From positions 19,705,273 through 19,769,272 of the forward strand of contig CM055114.1 in the NCBI GenBank assembly GCA_029204225.1: 64,000 nucleotides of DNA. Direction: 5' to 3'. Shown here one piece after another: positions 1-10,790 of this stretch (position 1 is the first letter of the stretch; every line of letters begins with the position of its first letter). Made by a program: the position numbers and the translations under genes. The stretch is from Diphasiastrum complanatum. Its lineage: Eukaryota; Streptophyta; Lycopodiopsida; Lycopodiales; Lycopodiaceae. The notes beneath the pieces are model-generated. The model was given only the letters and a program-made list of their open reading frames with translations, did no database searches and was not told where the DNA came from.

Positions 1-375
1 ACACTCCCTTGAATAAACATGTTGAAGCCATGCTTGTTCTCTCACAAAATGATAAGCCACTTCAATGTGCTTGCTCCTTGCATGAAAAATAGGATTGCTT
101 GCCAATCTTTGGGCTGAAAGATTATTGCAAAAGATGATTGGACTCTCTGAAAAATCCAGCAATTGAAAATCCATTAGCATCCTTTTGATCCATAGCATCT
201 CCTTTGTGCAAGATGTAAGAGCTTTGTACTCGGCCTCACTAGATGACAATGAGATTATAGCTTGTTTTTTCAACATCCAAGAGATAGCTCCATGACCTAT
301 AAAAATAACATGTGCACTTATGGATTTCCTATCCATTTGATCTCCAAGAAAGTCCAAATCTAAAAATCCATACAA
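1..375 (-). pseudogene. C2 copia RNase H fragment, open to the window edge
   Basis: The minus strand reads as the RNase H-like domain at the end of a Ty1/copia polyprotein: LSSSEAEYKAL, then PIIFCNNLSAQ, then HARSKHIEVAYHFV. These carry the usual acidic-residue positions and the copia C-terminal His/Lys block. The fragment matches the minus-strand pieces at 43.72-44.1 kb and 51.66-51.9 kb. Compared with the former it lacks six in-frame residues near VREQ. It runs off the left edge, so its true C-terminus is unseen. The RT part that should lie upstream (near 376-450) is lost after the motif SSPNLYGF. Probably non-functional. Confidence 0.85.
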
Positions 376-629
376 GTTTGGTGATGATCCTCCATAAACA
401 ATCCCAAAATCATTAGTTACCAAGATGTATCCACATGTGATTTGTAAAATTGTGGAATTGCCACTTAGGCTCCACATGGGCAGCCCTCTTGGTTATTTAA
501 GAGGTCCCCTCTCTTGTGAGGGAGCTTTATCTGTATTGTCTCTAATCTTGTATTGAATAAAGAAGATCCTCCATGAGTTTTGGCATTCATAGAGCCCCTT
601 GATCATGGTAGCTTTCTTGAGTGATTCCT
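376..629. other. no recognised feature
   Basis: Short AT-rich stretch between the C2 RNase H piece and repeat R1. The first 60 bases continue copia-like sequence (VYGG region). The rest holds no motif I recognise. Confidence 0.4.
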
Positions 630-2161
630 TTATGATCATGCCCTTCCATTCTTGCATGTGTGGTTGTGGAATTAGATTAGTTTCTTGCTTTCTTTCTTTA
701 TGCATTGTGGATTAGAGTGGATTAGCTTTCTTGCATTGTGGAATAGTGTAGAATCAGCATTCAAGTAAACTAAATAGGCTGAAATTGTGGCATAGATCTT
801 GCAGATTCTCTTACTTTTCAATTCTTGATGTTCTTGGGCTGTCCAAGAATCAAGAAATGAGTGTTTCTTGATCCTTGAACATTCATAATGTTGTCTTTTA
901 ACTTCTTGTTTCTTGTTCTTGTTTATGTTTTGTTGCTTGTAGATTAATTCGAATTTCAAGATATGTTTTCAACTCATTTTACAACAAGTAGAAATAGGCA
1001 TACTATTAGGTGCACAACTAAGCTACACTCTGATCCTTGTTGAGCATCGTGGCTTGCACTTTCAATTGATGTAAGTACAGTTCAGGAGAGAACAAGTTCC
1101 TATGAATGCACTGACAGGCTGAATAAAAACTATACTACAACGCTAATCTTACTGTATTTGATTGCCAAGAATGACCCATAAGAGTCTGGTAACAGACAGT
1201 AATTAAATGCCAAACAAGCAACGTGCCAAGTCATATTGAATCTACACAGAGAATAAAACCTCAGTAATGAGGAATCAATGAACATCACAACAAAAGCATA
1301 CATAAAAAATGGAAAAAATATATGAACTGTGTCACTTTTACATGAAAATGAAATACAACAAAACAAGGATGGATATGATGGTCTCTACATCTCCCTTGGC
1401 TGAGACTTGACTCTGCAACCGTCAAAAAAGTGGTGCAACCAGCTGTGTGAAGTTTACAGTTTGCAAAATTTTGATGGAGTTAATGAGATTGGCAACCATT
1501 ATCGAAACATGAATATCTTTTCCAGCTATGATTTTATGTAGCATGCCCTGGCATATGCACAATTCATGATGGTTAGGACATGAGTTGATAATTTTGTGGA
1601 ATTTACATCTGATTCCTTTTCACTAGGATGTCACACTTGGGATTGTTGAGTGGTAGAATTTGAGGCATCATCTTCAAGCTTGACACACTTGATCATTCCT
1701 CATGTTTAAAATAAGGATACCAAACACTACCCTTGACTGAATATGAAGACAATATAGTTGAAAGAAACATCAACGAGAACATCATTTGCATTAGATACAT
1801 GGATTTTACCTTGTGTGTGTGTGTGTGTGTGTGTGTGACATGTTATGGAGTATGATTAAAATTCATCCATAACTTTTTTTGTTATCAATTGGTTGTCTAA
1901 TGGTGATTTTCAAGAGTCTTAAAACACTACTAGATAGAGCTAAACAATATTCAAATACGTTGTCGTGTTTTGCAGCTATAAACTTGGAGCTAATATATTA
2001 CATCTTCTATATATGGACATTTATTGAAAACCACATGTAGAAAATTACTTCTTTGTTGTTCGAGTATAACTATCATCTTGAGTGGATTTATGAGCTAGTC
2101 ATCATTCTATTGTAACTTTTGTATATATTGTTTATATTTCTTAAAGTGATGCCCTTCAATC
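630..2161 (-). repeat. repeat R1, copy 1 (three copies in window)
   Basis: Reverse-oriented copy of the sequence at 49,921-51,437 and 59,419-60,969. It carries a (GT)n run at about 1,813-1,838. In reverse complement it contains a purine tract AAGGGAGA directly before TGTAGAGACC (near 1,382-1,402), which looks like a retroelement polypurine tract followed by an LTR start. A short open frame at 1,130-1,366 is shared by the copies but shows no domain, so I do not call it a gene. R1 abuts the C1 LTR at 2,162 in all three copies. Confidence 0.75.
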
Positions 2162-3131
2162 TATTGGAAAGAGGTGATGAGATGAGAGAAAGCAAAATGA
2201 CAAGCCGAAGGAGGTAAAGGACTTATTGAGCACAACAAAATGAACGTTCTTTCCTATGCATGACCACGCCTATTAATATTGAACAAAAGTAGTGACAGAA
2301 GTCACGTTCAGTCATTTAGCAACTAACTTTGAGATCGCTAGAAGCTAAAGTGATTACATAGCCAAACAATGAAGTATTGAATTATAAAAAAAAACAGTAA
2401 GAGATTATCAGTTACAAATAATCACAGAGATGCATACATTTTGACATAATACTGAATACAATAAAGGATAGATTGATTCAGTAAAAGAAACAAATCAGAT
2501 GCTAATGAGCACAAGATAATTGCAGATCAAAACTATCTCTGAGAAAATGAAACTCTATCTGAAGCACTTCTGCTATTAAGCAGTAAGGGCAATAGCAGTA
2601 CTCTAAATCAACTCTGAAGAACTGAGCTAGAATGCTCAAGATTGAAAGCTTGAGAGAGTTGCTTCAATACATTGTTCAATAACTTGAAAATTAATAGAAG
2701 TATGATCAGCTATTTATACTAAACAATTAGGTCATCAATCGCGACAACCAGTTGGCCATGATGCACTAGCATCCTTCCAGTTATTCATCTTGAAAATTTA
2801 CTTGCTAAACGGTTAGGGCAAGTCTGTAGCTTCAATTCAAGTGGAACAATAACTGTATTTGGCATCCGAAGTAGCCGAAGTGGTCGAAGTCTTCGAAGTC
2901 ACCGAAGCCTTTGAAGTTTGTGAAGTCACCGAAGTTTGTCAAAGTCTCCAAAGTTTGTCAAAGTCTCTGAAGTTTGTCGAATGATGTCCAATATATCGGA
3001 GCCACCTGTTAAGCGATTTCTCGTGTATTTCTACAGATTGTGTAGAAACACGAAGAGAACTGCAGAACTAGATAATAGAGTGGATGAAGATTAAAGATTG
3101 ATTAGTCGATAATCAAGAGAATAATCCAACA
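2162..3131 (-). repeat. C1 copia 3' LTR, copy 1 (970 bp)
   Basis: Read on the minus strand it begins TGTTGGATTATTC immediately after a purine tract (complement of CTCCCCCTT at 3,132-3,140). It ends CTTTCCAATA, a near-match to the inverted terminus CCAACA. The plus-strand partner is 48,946-49,920. The LTR holds a degenerate minisatellite of GAAGT/AAGTTTG units at about 2,865-2,990 and a conserved block around ATGCATGACCACGCC. No matching 5' LTR is found upstream of this element's coding remnants. Confidence 0.85.
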
Positions 3132-3163
3132 CTCCCCCTTAATCTGAATCCAGACCTTCAAAC

Positions 3164-3645
3164 TTAGTTCTGCACAAAATTTCTTGTGTAATAATGCTTT
3201 AGTAAAATATCCGCTATCATATCTTGCGTTTGACAATACTGCCAGTCAACCTCTTTGTCGAGAACTTTGCTTCTGACATAGTGATACTTAATTTCAATGT
3301 GCTTACTCCTAGAATGATAACTAGGGTAAAGCAATGGCATTTTGATTATCACAAAATAGAATTGTCGGAGCATATTGATTCAAACTGATATCTGAGAGTA
3401 AGTCTCTCAACCACACTGCTTTCTTTGTAGCTTGCAAGGCTACGATATACTCTGATTTAGTGGAAGATAGAGCTATCAAAGTTTTCTTGTGACTATTCCA
3501 TGAAATAGGACCATTGTTGAGGAAGAATGTGAATCCGAAAGTGGATTTACGAGTGTCTACATCTCCTGCCCAACTTGCATCTGAATAACCACTTAGAAAA
3601 TTGAATAATGCTGCAAGAGATGCTAGAAAAAAAAAATGCTTCAAG
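3164..3645 (-). pseudogene. C1 copia RNase H domain, frameshifted
   Basis: Minus-strand translation gives GYSDASWAGDVDTRKS (first catalytic Asp), SSTKSEYIVALQATKKAV (catalytic Glu), FCDNQNAIAL (second Asp) and, after a frameshift near 3,340, SYHSRSKHIEIKYHYVRSK and a TQDMIADIL tail. This is the order of the copia RNase H domain. The domain lies directly upstream of the polypurine tract and C1 LTR, as expected for the pol C-terminus. The reverse transcriptase that should precede it is replaced by C6 leader sequence. Confidence 0.9.
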
Positions 3646-4104
3646 TAGGATGAAAAAACAACAAGTATGAGGGTGGAGATGGGCGATGAACAACCTGCAA
3701 TCAAATGTTAAAAATGGCTACAAAGGGAGACAAAAACAGGCGAAAGTGACAAGTATGAAAGGGCTAGATAGCTTGCAAACAAAAGTGAAGAGTGGGGTGA
3801 AAATGGAAGGAGAAACGGACGAAAGAGATGAGAGAATTGGGCGCTGGACACAAACAAGCTGGACTTAGATGTCGGAAATAATCTGCTAAAAAAAAAAATC
3901 TGGCCGCCAAATTTAGCAGAAGTACTTCCGCTAACTATCAGCCAAGGAAAATGCTCTGATGGGAGCTGGTCCTCCTCCAAACTGTGCTGAATGTTGTTGA
4001 AGCAAAGAGATGAAAGCCCTCAACAAAGAGAGAAAACAAAAATCAGCAAGGAAAATGGGCACCCAATCAAAAAAACAGATCTAAAATTCAGCAATCAGGA
4101 AAGT
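3646..4104 (-). other. C6 copia leader lodged inside the C1 pol gene
   Basis: On the minus strand this follows a tRNA-type primer-binding site and matches 47,963-48,440 on the plus strand. It should be the 5' untranslated leader, and perhaps the gag beginning, of another copia element (C6). A frame with EEDQLPSEHFPW is shared by both copies but has no ATG in a good context and no gag motif, so coding status is open. It sits where the C1 reverse transcriptase core should be. Confidence 0.6.
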
Positions 4105-4116
4105 GCTCTGATACCA
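4105..4116 (-). other. primer-binding site, C6 copia
   Basis: Reverse complement reads TGGTATCAGAGC, the standard plant copia site complementary to the 3' end of initiator tRNA-Met. It marks the 5' LTR/leader boundary of a minus-strand element. Confidence 0.85.
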
Positions 4117-4550
4117 AGCTTTAAATACAACCAAGACTGATCTAGAGCTAAGCTATGAAAGCATCACGTAAGCAAGACTTAACTCTAGAAAACAGGAAAG
4201 AGAGATTAAGGAGACTAAAGAGAGAGATCAAAATCATCAGCTGAATAACAAATGACACAGATTCCCTACTTATAGCCTAAAGGAAACTTCCAATGGCAAG
4301 GACCCAACTGGGAGGGATAATAGTGCACCCTCCAAGAAGGACCCCACTGGGCCAGTAATATGCCCAAATGTCTAAATAATGAATAATAAGGTCCAAGGAC
4401 AACCATAAAGTCTAAGTGTCAATAATGAATAAAAAAGGGCCAAAGGCCTGCTTTTGCATAAAGTAAAGTAAATGTAAATGGATGTGGCGAATGTAATGAG
4501 CCGAGTCCATAAAGGTTGCAGCAACAAATGACAATAGAAGTCAAATAGAA
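4117..4550 (-). repeat. C6 copia 5' LTR fragment
   Basis: Sequence just outside the primer-binding site, so in 5' LTR position for C6. The part nearest the PBS (4,117-4,250) is shared with 47,812-47,950. The distal 300 bases are absent from that copy. Its far end joins broken C1 reverse transcriptase sequence with no clear TG terminus, so the exact LTR limit is uncertain. Confidence 0.55.
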
Positions 4551-4552
4551 AA

Positions 4553-5152
4553 ATGTTTAACTACTGGACTGAAAGTCTCAGTGTAGTCAACGTTGTGTAT
4601 TTGAGAGAATCCTCTGGTGAAAGTCAATCCTTTCTTCGTTTGATATTTCCATCTGTCTTGTACTTGAATTTGAATAACCATTTGCAATCAACTACATTTC
4701 TGCTAGTAGATAATTCGACAATAGTCCATGTTTGGCTCTTAATAGGAAATGAATACTCTTCATCCATAGCTTCTTTCTAGAGGTCAGAATCAAGCTGAGC
4801 AAGTGCCTCTTCGACAGTTGTCAACTCTTGGACAAGGTAAGTTGTAGACTCGTCGATATACCTGATAGGTGGTCTGCTGACTCTTGTCGATCTTCTGGGT
4901 AATGGAGTATAGTTGTTGAATTGCAACATCATCTTCTTAGGATTCGATGTTCATAAGTTGTTCTTAGGGAGTACACGAGCTTGGACCTTCGATAGGAATA
5001 GTCGACATGAGAACTGGATAGTTTGATATGTCGAGAGAGTCCGATAGTTTGACTATATGCAATTTGCCTTTACCTTTAAGGTCGATAAACTGATCTTCGA
5101 TGAAGATGACATCTCGGCTAGTGAATATCTTCGACTCGACAAAATCATACAA
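4553..5152 (-). pseudogene. C1 copia integrase-RT linker and RT start, broken
   Basis: Minus-strand pieces read YDFVESKIFTSRDVIFIEDQ (the strand after the integrase, near 5,050-5,152), an acidic linker, then DEEYSFPIKSQTWTIVELS and VVDCKWLFKFKYKTDG with KARL-like and FSPVVKH remnants. This is the start of the RVT_2 reverse transcriptase. The polymerase core with its aspartates is missing. Several stops and frameshifts are present. Homologous to 47,328-47,810, which is about 450 bp shorter here. Confidence 0.8.
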
Positions 5153-5154
5153 CT

Positions 5155-5502
5155 TATAAGCACTAAGGTTCTCTTCTTTCTCTCAGCAAGACCATTCGAC
5201 TGAGGCGAATAGGAGGTAATGTATTGTTGATCAATGTCATTGCTAAGGCAATACTCCTTGAATTTGGTGGACATGTATTCTCCCCCATTGTCGGACCTCA
5301 GTACTTTAATTCTTTTACAAATCAAATATGATTTTCTGCATGCTCTTTGAATTCTCAAAACTTGTTGAAAGTCTCTGATTCCTGCTTTATAAAAATAAAT
5401 ATATGTTCTTCTCGAATATTCATCAATGAAGGTAATAAAATACTTTGCATCTAGGGAAGATGAAGTTTGCATTGGACCACATATATCTGAATGAAAAAAC
5501 AT
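5155..5502 (-). pseudogene. C1 copia integrase catalytic core
   Basis: Minus strand shows FFHSDICGPMQ (first Asp), YFITFIDEYSRRTYIYF, VLRSDNGGEYMS (second Asp) and SPQSNGLAERKKRT (Glu), the D,D,E triad of the retroviral-type integrase core (rve). Integrase inserts cDNA copies into the host chromosome. Right after ERKKRT the reading jumps to the LYD-VESK linker, so about 130 residues of the integrase C-terminal part are missing. The same deletion is present at 47.3 kb. Confidence 0.9.
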
Positions 5503-5990
5503 CTAACAAAGCTTTTGTTGCATGCCTATGACTCGATTTAAAGGGAATCCAAGTCTGCTTTCAAAGAATGCAGCTATGACAGACAGGGAGGTCGACTTTG
5601 TCGGATGGATAGTCGAGATCAAATGCTAGGGATCATTTAGAAATGTATGAAATAGATGCATAATTCAAGTGTCCTAATTGATGATGCCATAGTCATAATT
5701 TATTGACAAGAATAGAGGTTTTCAAGGCTTGACTAGTATCTAAATAACAATGTGCCAATCTATGTAAGTATCCATGCCTCTTGCTGAGTGCAAGGACCTT
5801 AGTTGTCCTATCAATAATTCGGCATTGATTGGACTCGAACTCTACCTTATGACCTAAATCAATGATTCTACTTATTGATAGCATTTTCGTAGAGAGTTAG
5901 GTACATACAAAACATTTGATAGTAGTTTAAATTGATAGTGCTGGAATTTCAATCTTAGAGTACCTTCAACTTACCTCTCTCAACATAATT
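5503..5990 (-). pseudogene. C1 copia pre-integrase region
   Basis: Minus strand reads SNVLYVPNS, then LSISRIIDLGHKVEFE, LALSKRHGYLHRLAH, then a further frame with LWHHQLGHLNYASI. This is the zinc-binding gag-pre-integrase segment that links protease and integrase in copia. Stops and a frameshift near 5,885 break it. Homologous to 46,510-46,976. Confidence 0.8.
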
Positions 5991-6690
5991 CCTCCCACTC
6001 AATCAACCCCTCCCTGATCCTAGTACTCAACCTAAGATTAGGTTGATCTAATATACACATTCCAGACTCAATATTGCAATCGAACTTATTCATATCCACT
6101 AGCATATTTACAAGTATACATGAAAATTTGTGAAGCCTAACACCCCAAAAGTCAAGATCCTAGATGGATATCTTTGACATTTTTCACAGAACATATGTTG
6201 ATGTTTTCATTCTGTATGGAGAACTTTTCTCTTTTGATTCTATGTCCATCTCTTTCATCTTTCTCATGATATCTTGAATTCTAATGTGTAGAATGCTATT
6301 TTTGTTATCTATCTTGAATTCACATGTGTGAATGCTATTGTGATGATTTTGTTGTATGGACAAGGACAGTACATGATGGATCTTAGTGATTTTGATCAGA
6401 TCCTCATGTATTTCCAAGTTCTAGCATGGTAAATGCATGATTTCTAGCTTGTGTATGATCCTAACAAAATGCATGATCTCTTAATCCAGTTGTCATGTTT
6501 TGGATCTGATTTCTCACAAGTTTAATGATATTGGTCCCATGAGACAATGTCTTGTATCATGTGTCCTAGTGGCCCAAAACTTAACCATAGATACTTGTGT
6601 GTGATCCTAACCAAATGTAATTTTGATCTCCATAACTTCTAGGTGTTAGATTAATGTGTCATAAAATGCAACCAAAGCGCCTTCACTAAT
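5991..6690 (+). repeat. C2-like LTR remnant next to C1
   Basis: From about 6,190 the plus strand resembles the C2 LTR: TTGAATTCTAATGTGTAGAA, then a CACATGTGTGAA block, then a TTGTATGGACA block, as at 44.9 and 52.7 kb. It is the mirror image of 45,806-46,300. The stretch 5,991-6,180 is shared with 46,315-46,510 and partly with 26,050-26,170. No coding sequence here. Confidence 0.6.
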
Positions 6691-7330
6691 TCTTTTTAGT
6701 GCATTTGTTTGCTTTCATCAAAAGCATTTTCTCAATACTTATATGGCCTCCTATAACTTTTTCTTTTTAAGAATGTGAATGGTGTAGATGAAAAGCTGCA
6801 TTGCAATAATGTTCTATACAAAGTTTAAAATCTTGAAAGACTTTTTGATGTCCTACAAAATGCAACCCAAAATCATGATAGTTGTAAAATTTTGATTCAA
6901 CAAACAATTCTTCTATAATTTTGCCAAAACACGGGGCATATTGTGATATTCTTTGATCAAATTATTGTACAAAATATGAAAGGGCTTTTATTATGTAGGC
7001 TTAAGATTGTAAATTGAACGCCTGCGGATGTACATAATTAACAACGTTGGCAATATGTTTGTTGCTGCCCCTCAAAAAATAGGCCACAAACATATCAATC
7101 AAGCATGTAACCTTAATTATAAATTCGATGCATGCCTTATTATATAGAATCATCATGGTTCTCCAACAAAAATGAAGCTCAATTTTAAAAAAAGAAATCT
7201 GGCAAAAACAAAAATAAATGTTCTTCCAAAAAAAAAAGATTGCAATCTGCCAGGGAAAATATGAGTTCATTTTTGTAAGATTAGCTCATTTTTAGAACAA
7301 CGATAGTGCAAAAGAATGAGAGAATTAGTT
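6691..7330. other. AT-rich spacer, nothing recognised
   Basis: Between the mirrored C1 block and the F-box fragment. Neither strand gives a recognisable domain. The purine/pyrimidine runs near 7,180-7,240 are low complexity. Confidence 0.4.
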
Positions 7331-8290
7331 TTTTGAAAACCAGATTCGGTACACATTTATATTTGAATCTCTGAAGAAGCTTAGGCAAGAAAAAAACTTG
7401 AACACACATTTTTTTTAAAATCTCTAATGAAGCTCAGGTCAAAAGAAGATTCAGTATGTCTTTCTTTTCTAATCTCAGCAACGAAGCTCAAACCCCATAA
7501 AAACCACCTAAAAAAAATCAAATCGTTCCTAACATGGTTTCATACTGCAGAACCACAAGGTTTTGGAATGATGAAGCAAGATTCAAATGTGTTAGCTAGC
7601 TCTCATCGTGTTCACAGCACCATGGCATTGCATGTTAGGGTTGCTTGTATAAACAAAGACTCCCAACACCATTCTGGACTATTACGTACTTGGCCATGCC
7701 CAGTGGCCATATTGTATGTGGACTCCTTTGCCATGATCCTTGCAATAAGTCATACACTATAGTTCTCAATGTGTTGGAGTTCCTAAATTCATGCCACCTT
7801 AATACTATGTAATCCTCAAAGCCTGTTGCCCACCACCAACAATCCACCTCTGCGATAAATCATCAGCGAAAGAAAAAGATTTTAGCGTTATACGATAAAC
7901 TAGTAAGTAATGAGCACATATAAGAGCAATATAAGTTAGCATTTGCTGATGAGCAATTATCGACTTTGTCTATGGAAACGTGGAGAGAGAAGCTGGGTTC
8001 AAAAATCTACTTGAACAAAGCAGTCATAAAAGAATAGATGTCTAACACCCACTAGGATTATTTACGTCAAAGTTAACGTCCAAAAAGACATCCGTAATAA
8101 GCTGGTGAGGAATGGTGACAACCAGCTCCTTCCACTCTGCAGTCGAGTCTATGTTCAACTCCCATATTGCAATGTCAGAAATAGTACAACTACAAGACAA
8201 AACCATAAAGAGACGACCTCTAATACCCACCAGAACGCGTTTGACTATTATAATTCCTTTCCATTTGATGGATTTCTAGCTTTTGATTGG
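7331..8290 (-). pseudogene. F-box gene 3' half, copy A (exons and retained intron)
   Basis: The minus strand repeats the last two exons, the intron and the 3' flank of the F-box gene at 40.3-41.8 kb. The upstream exon (about 8,290-8,070) reads RVLVGIRGRLFMVLS and AIWELNIDSTAEWKEL. The intron is about 7,850-8,065. The last exon (7,847-7,635) reads DCWWWATGFEDYIVLRWHEF to the stop. The N-terminal F-box half is absent. Sequence beyond the stop to 7,331 matches the 3' flank at 41,784-42,000. Because the intron is kept, the copy arose through DNA, not from a spliced mRNA. On its upstream side it joins a copia gag start on the same strand. Confidence 0.85.
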
Positions 8291-8332
8291 TCATCAACTC
8301 TCATGCCAACACATGGAGATAAGTCACTCACA

Positions 8333-8393
8333 TGTGGAAGTCATCACCGTTGAGCTTGTTGATCAAGCGGATTTCTAAAAATGTTTCTTTCAT
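8333..8393 (-). pseudogene. C3 copia gag N-terminus, about 20 codons
   Basis: From an ATG whose complement ends at 8,393 the minus strand reads KETFLEIRLINKLNGDDFHM and then a stop. It resembles the start of copia Gag (..KLNGxNFxxWKF..). It sits 57 bases inside a primer-binding site, which fits a gag start. The rest of gag is replaced by the F-box fragment. Confidence 0.55.
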
Positions 8394-8450
8394 GATGAGT
8401 GATCTAAGTATACTAAACAGTTTCAAATACTAATAGTAGTTTGGAACGAT

Positions 8451-8463
8451 GGCTTTGATACCA
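8451..8463 (-). other. primer-binding site, C3 copia
   Basis: Reverse complement TGGTATCAAAGCC is a common plant copia primer-binding site of the initiator tRNA-Met type. It lies three bases inside an LTR end (8,467). Confidence 0.75.
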
Positions 8464-8466
8464 CTC

Positions 8467-9370
8467 TGTTGGGTGCTCTAACACCACTCTGTTGGAGGGC
8501 TCTCGAATAGATTGGGTGCGGAATAGGAAATAGAGCTCCAACATAGAGAACTTAGGAACTTTACCAAATTACAACATCAACATTGACTTAGATCAAATGG
8601 AGGAATATCTTGATAGGTGTTAGAGACAACCATGAAGGGAGCAAAACAATTAGACGTCTGAGACAACCATGCTTCCTTCGAGATTAGACATTTCAAATTG
8701 AGTGAGTGTCAATTAAAAAAGAAAATTATCAAAAAGAATTTGTAGTGGAATACACATAAGAAAATAGAGAATATGAATTAAGCTGTTGTGAATACAACGA
8801 TCAGATCACAATCCTATGCCCAAGAATGGTTCACAGTAGTGGTGCACTATGTGTAGTGATCGTACTTAGCTAGCTACATATTAAATAACTATCTCTATTA
8901 ATATGTAGCTATCACTATGAGAGATAATGTTCAAAAAAGTTTCTAAGTGTTTACTATGAAGAAAACGGCTTGCTCTCGGGTAGAGAGAGAATGTACAAGC
9001 AATAGCTCTCGAGTAGAGAGAGAACCCTCAATTCTTATCAAAAATTACAATATGGAAAACTAGCCAAACTCTTACAAGATGTGGCTCGAGTTCTAATGTG
9101 GATTTGCATGTGATCAATGGTTGATCCACAAGTCTTAGTTAACTCTACTTTCATAGATCCAAATGCCAAACTACATGCATGATGTTGCATGGATTGCATG
9201 TCACTTTTTTAGATGAACTAGACATGTATAGATCATGTATGCTAAATTGCATATTGCATTCTACCTAACTTTGCATGTTACCTAACATTTTGCATGCTTA
9301 CACAACTAAATCTATCTAACACAAGCTTGCCCTATTCTACAAGGTCATGTGATCAATTCATATGGCCTTA
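8467..9370 (-). repeat. C3 copia 5' LTR (outer end approximate)
   Basis: The plus strand begins TGTTGGGTGCTC just outside the primer-binding site, so the LTR ends ...CCCAACA on the minus strand. It contains paired TCTCG(A/G)GTAGAGAGAGAA motifs near 8,977 and 9,008. These motifs recur at 11,070, 36,200 and 38,350 and mark related LTR pieces. A short direct duplication, CACCACTCTGTTGG, lies near 8,480. The outer boundary is set only by loss of similarity. Confidence 0.6.
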
Positions 9371-10790
9371 ATTATGTACAATGGAATAAAGTGAGGATAG
9401 CCTCCAAAGTCAGCATAGAAAGATATGTTTTACCTTTTTTCACATAAGTTCCGCTATGGACTTGCACTTAAACATATGGCGTATCCTAGGTATGGAAAAT
9501 GTTTTACCACTTTGGCGGGTATGGTGTCTCCTTGTAGATCTTGCATTAGTGGTGTTCCCCAAAACATGGACACGTGCTTGCCTCCTCCAAGTACAAAATG
9601 CAATCATTGGGACATGCATGAATACTCTTGTAATCCATGTTGACCGCTGATAGCATTTTCTTGGCTTCTTGTGGAGATGCCATCATGGTGTTATTTAGAG
9701 ACAGCATTTTTTTGAGCAAACTACGACAATATATTCCTATAGTTAGTTATAGTTTATCACAACACATGAAATACAAAATGAGATTTGAGTTTAGCTATAG
9801 TACACCAAAAGGCAAGCTCACCTACACAACTATGTGACACTCGCATCCGACCACCCATACTTTGTTTGCAAGCTCAAAAGTAATATACAAGCTCGTAACT
9901 TTGACATTGTCCACCCTCGTACAAAGGAGTGGAAGCCAAGCCACGCATCATCTCTTCTTCCCTTGTCAATGTGGGTTCGAGTGGGTAACATCCTCATGTG
10001 AATGGCACATCCTCGTGTATGGCATTGTGAATGGCACATCCTCGTCTATTGTGTGTCCTTGAGACACATCTTCATGCAAGTCCGCATGTGCACACGGGGT
10101 AAATGGTGGCTCTTTTGCACTTGCACCTCTGAATCGTGTCGATTGCATGGCAATGTCTGGTTGAATTCTTCAATGGTCATGATTGTCGTAAAGTCGCGAG
10201 TGTGTGAGCGGCAGCGGAAGCTCGAGGATTGAGTGTAGGCATGTAGGAACGGAAACGCAACAATTAGCAGTAGAAATATTCAAGTAGAAGAATTCATACA
10301 GATTGCGCAAAGCAATAGTGAGACAAAAATTACACTCTGATAAATATCAACAGTGAGTACAATGGCTTGAAGTAATAACTTCAACTTGCTAAGCGTGATA
10401 ACGCTGGCTACAGATAACTCTAATTGAAACAAAATTTTGATTAACACTTACATAGCTTGATTCAGCTAGTATATATATTTACAAGTGTCCAGAGACAAAT
10501 ATCTTACAAGATTTTAATGCTATTTATGCCAGTCCTTTCATATGTACAAAGTTGGTAACCGCTAATCGCCTTCGGGATATTTGGTTGTCGAGCTGTTTTA
10601 GGGTTGCTGATAAGTTGGCGACCTCGATAAGCCAATGTAGCAAAAACGTGAAAAAGCCGAAAAAGCCGAAGGTGCCCTTAGACTGAAGGTAGAATGCAAC
10701 ATTTTCGAGTAGAAAAGTTTTACAAGGCATGATTTTTCAAAAGTCGATGTCCATTAAAAGATGTGGGATATCAAAGGGAAACTGATGGAT
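9371..10790. other. no recognised gene; small tandem duplication
   Basis: Short open frames on both strands overlap each other and match no domain I know. GTGAATGGCACATCCTCGT occurs at 9,998 and 10,027 (29 bp period). The sequence from 10,240 to 10,790 is AT-rich with no motif. Confidence 0.4.

Noticed and set aside
6184-6417. Frame EIHEDLIKITKIHH seen in both mirrored copies
   Set aside because: It is the reverse strand of C2-like LTR sequence; no gag or other domain.
8041-8070. Copy A of the F-box gene as a working gene
   Set aside because: It lacks the whole F-box and has no start. Its upstream neighbour is a copia gag stub that ends in a stop.
9425-10250. Cluster of overlapping Cys/His-rich short frames
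   Set aside because: Frames overlap on both strands, have no conserved domain and include a 29 bp tandem duplication; composition explains them.
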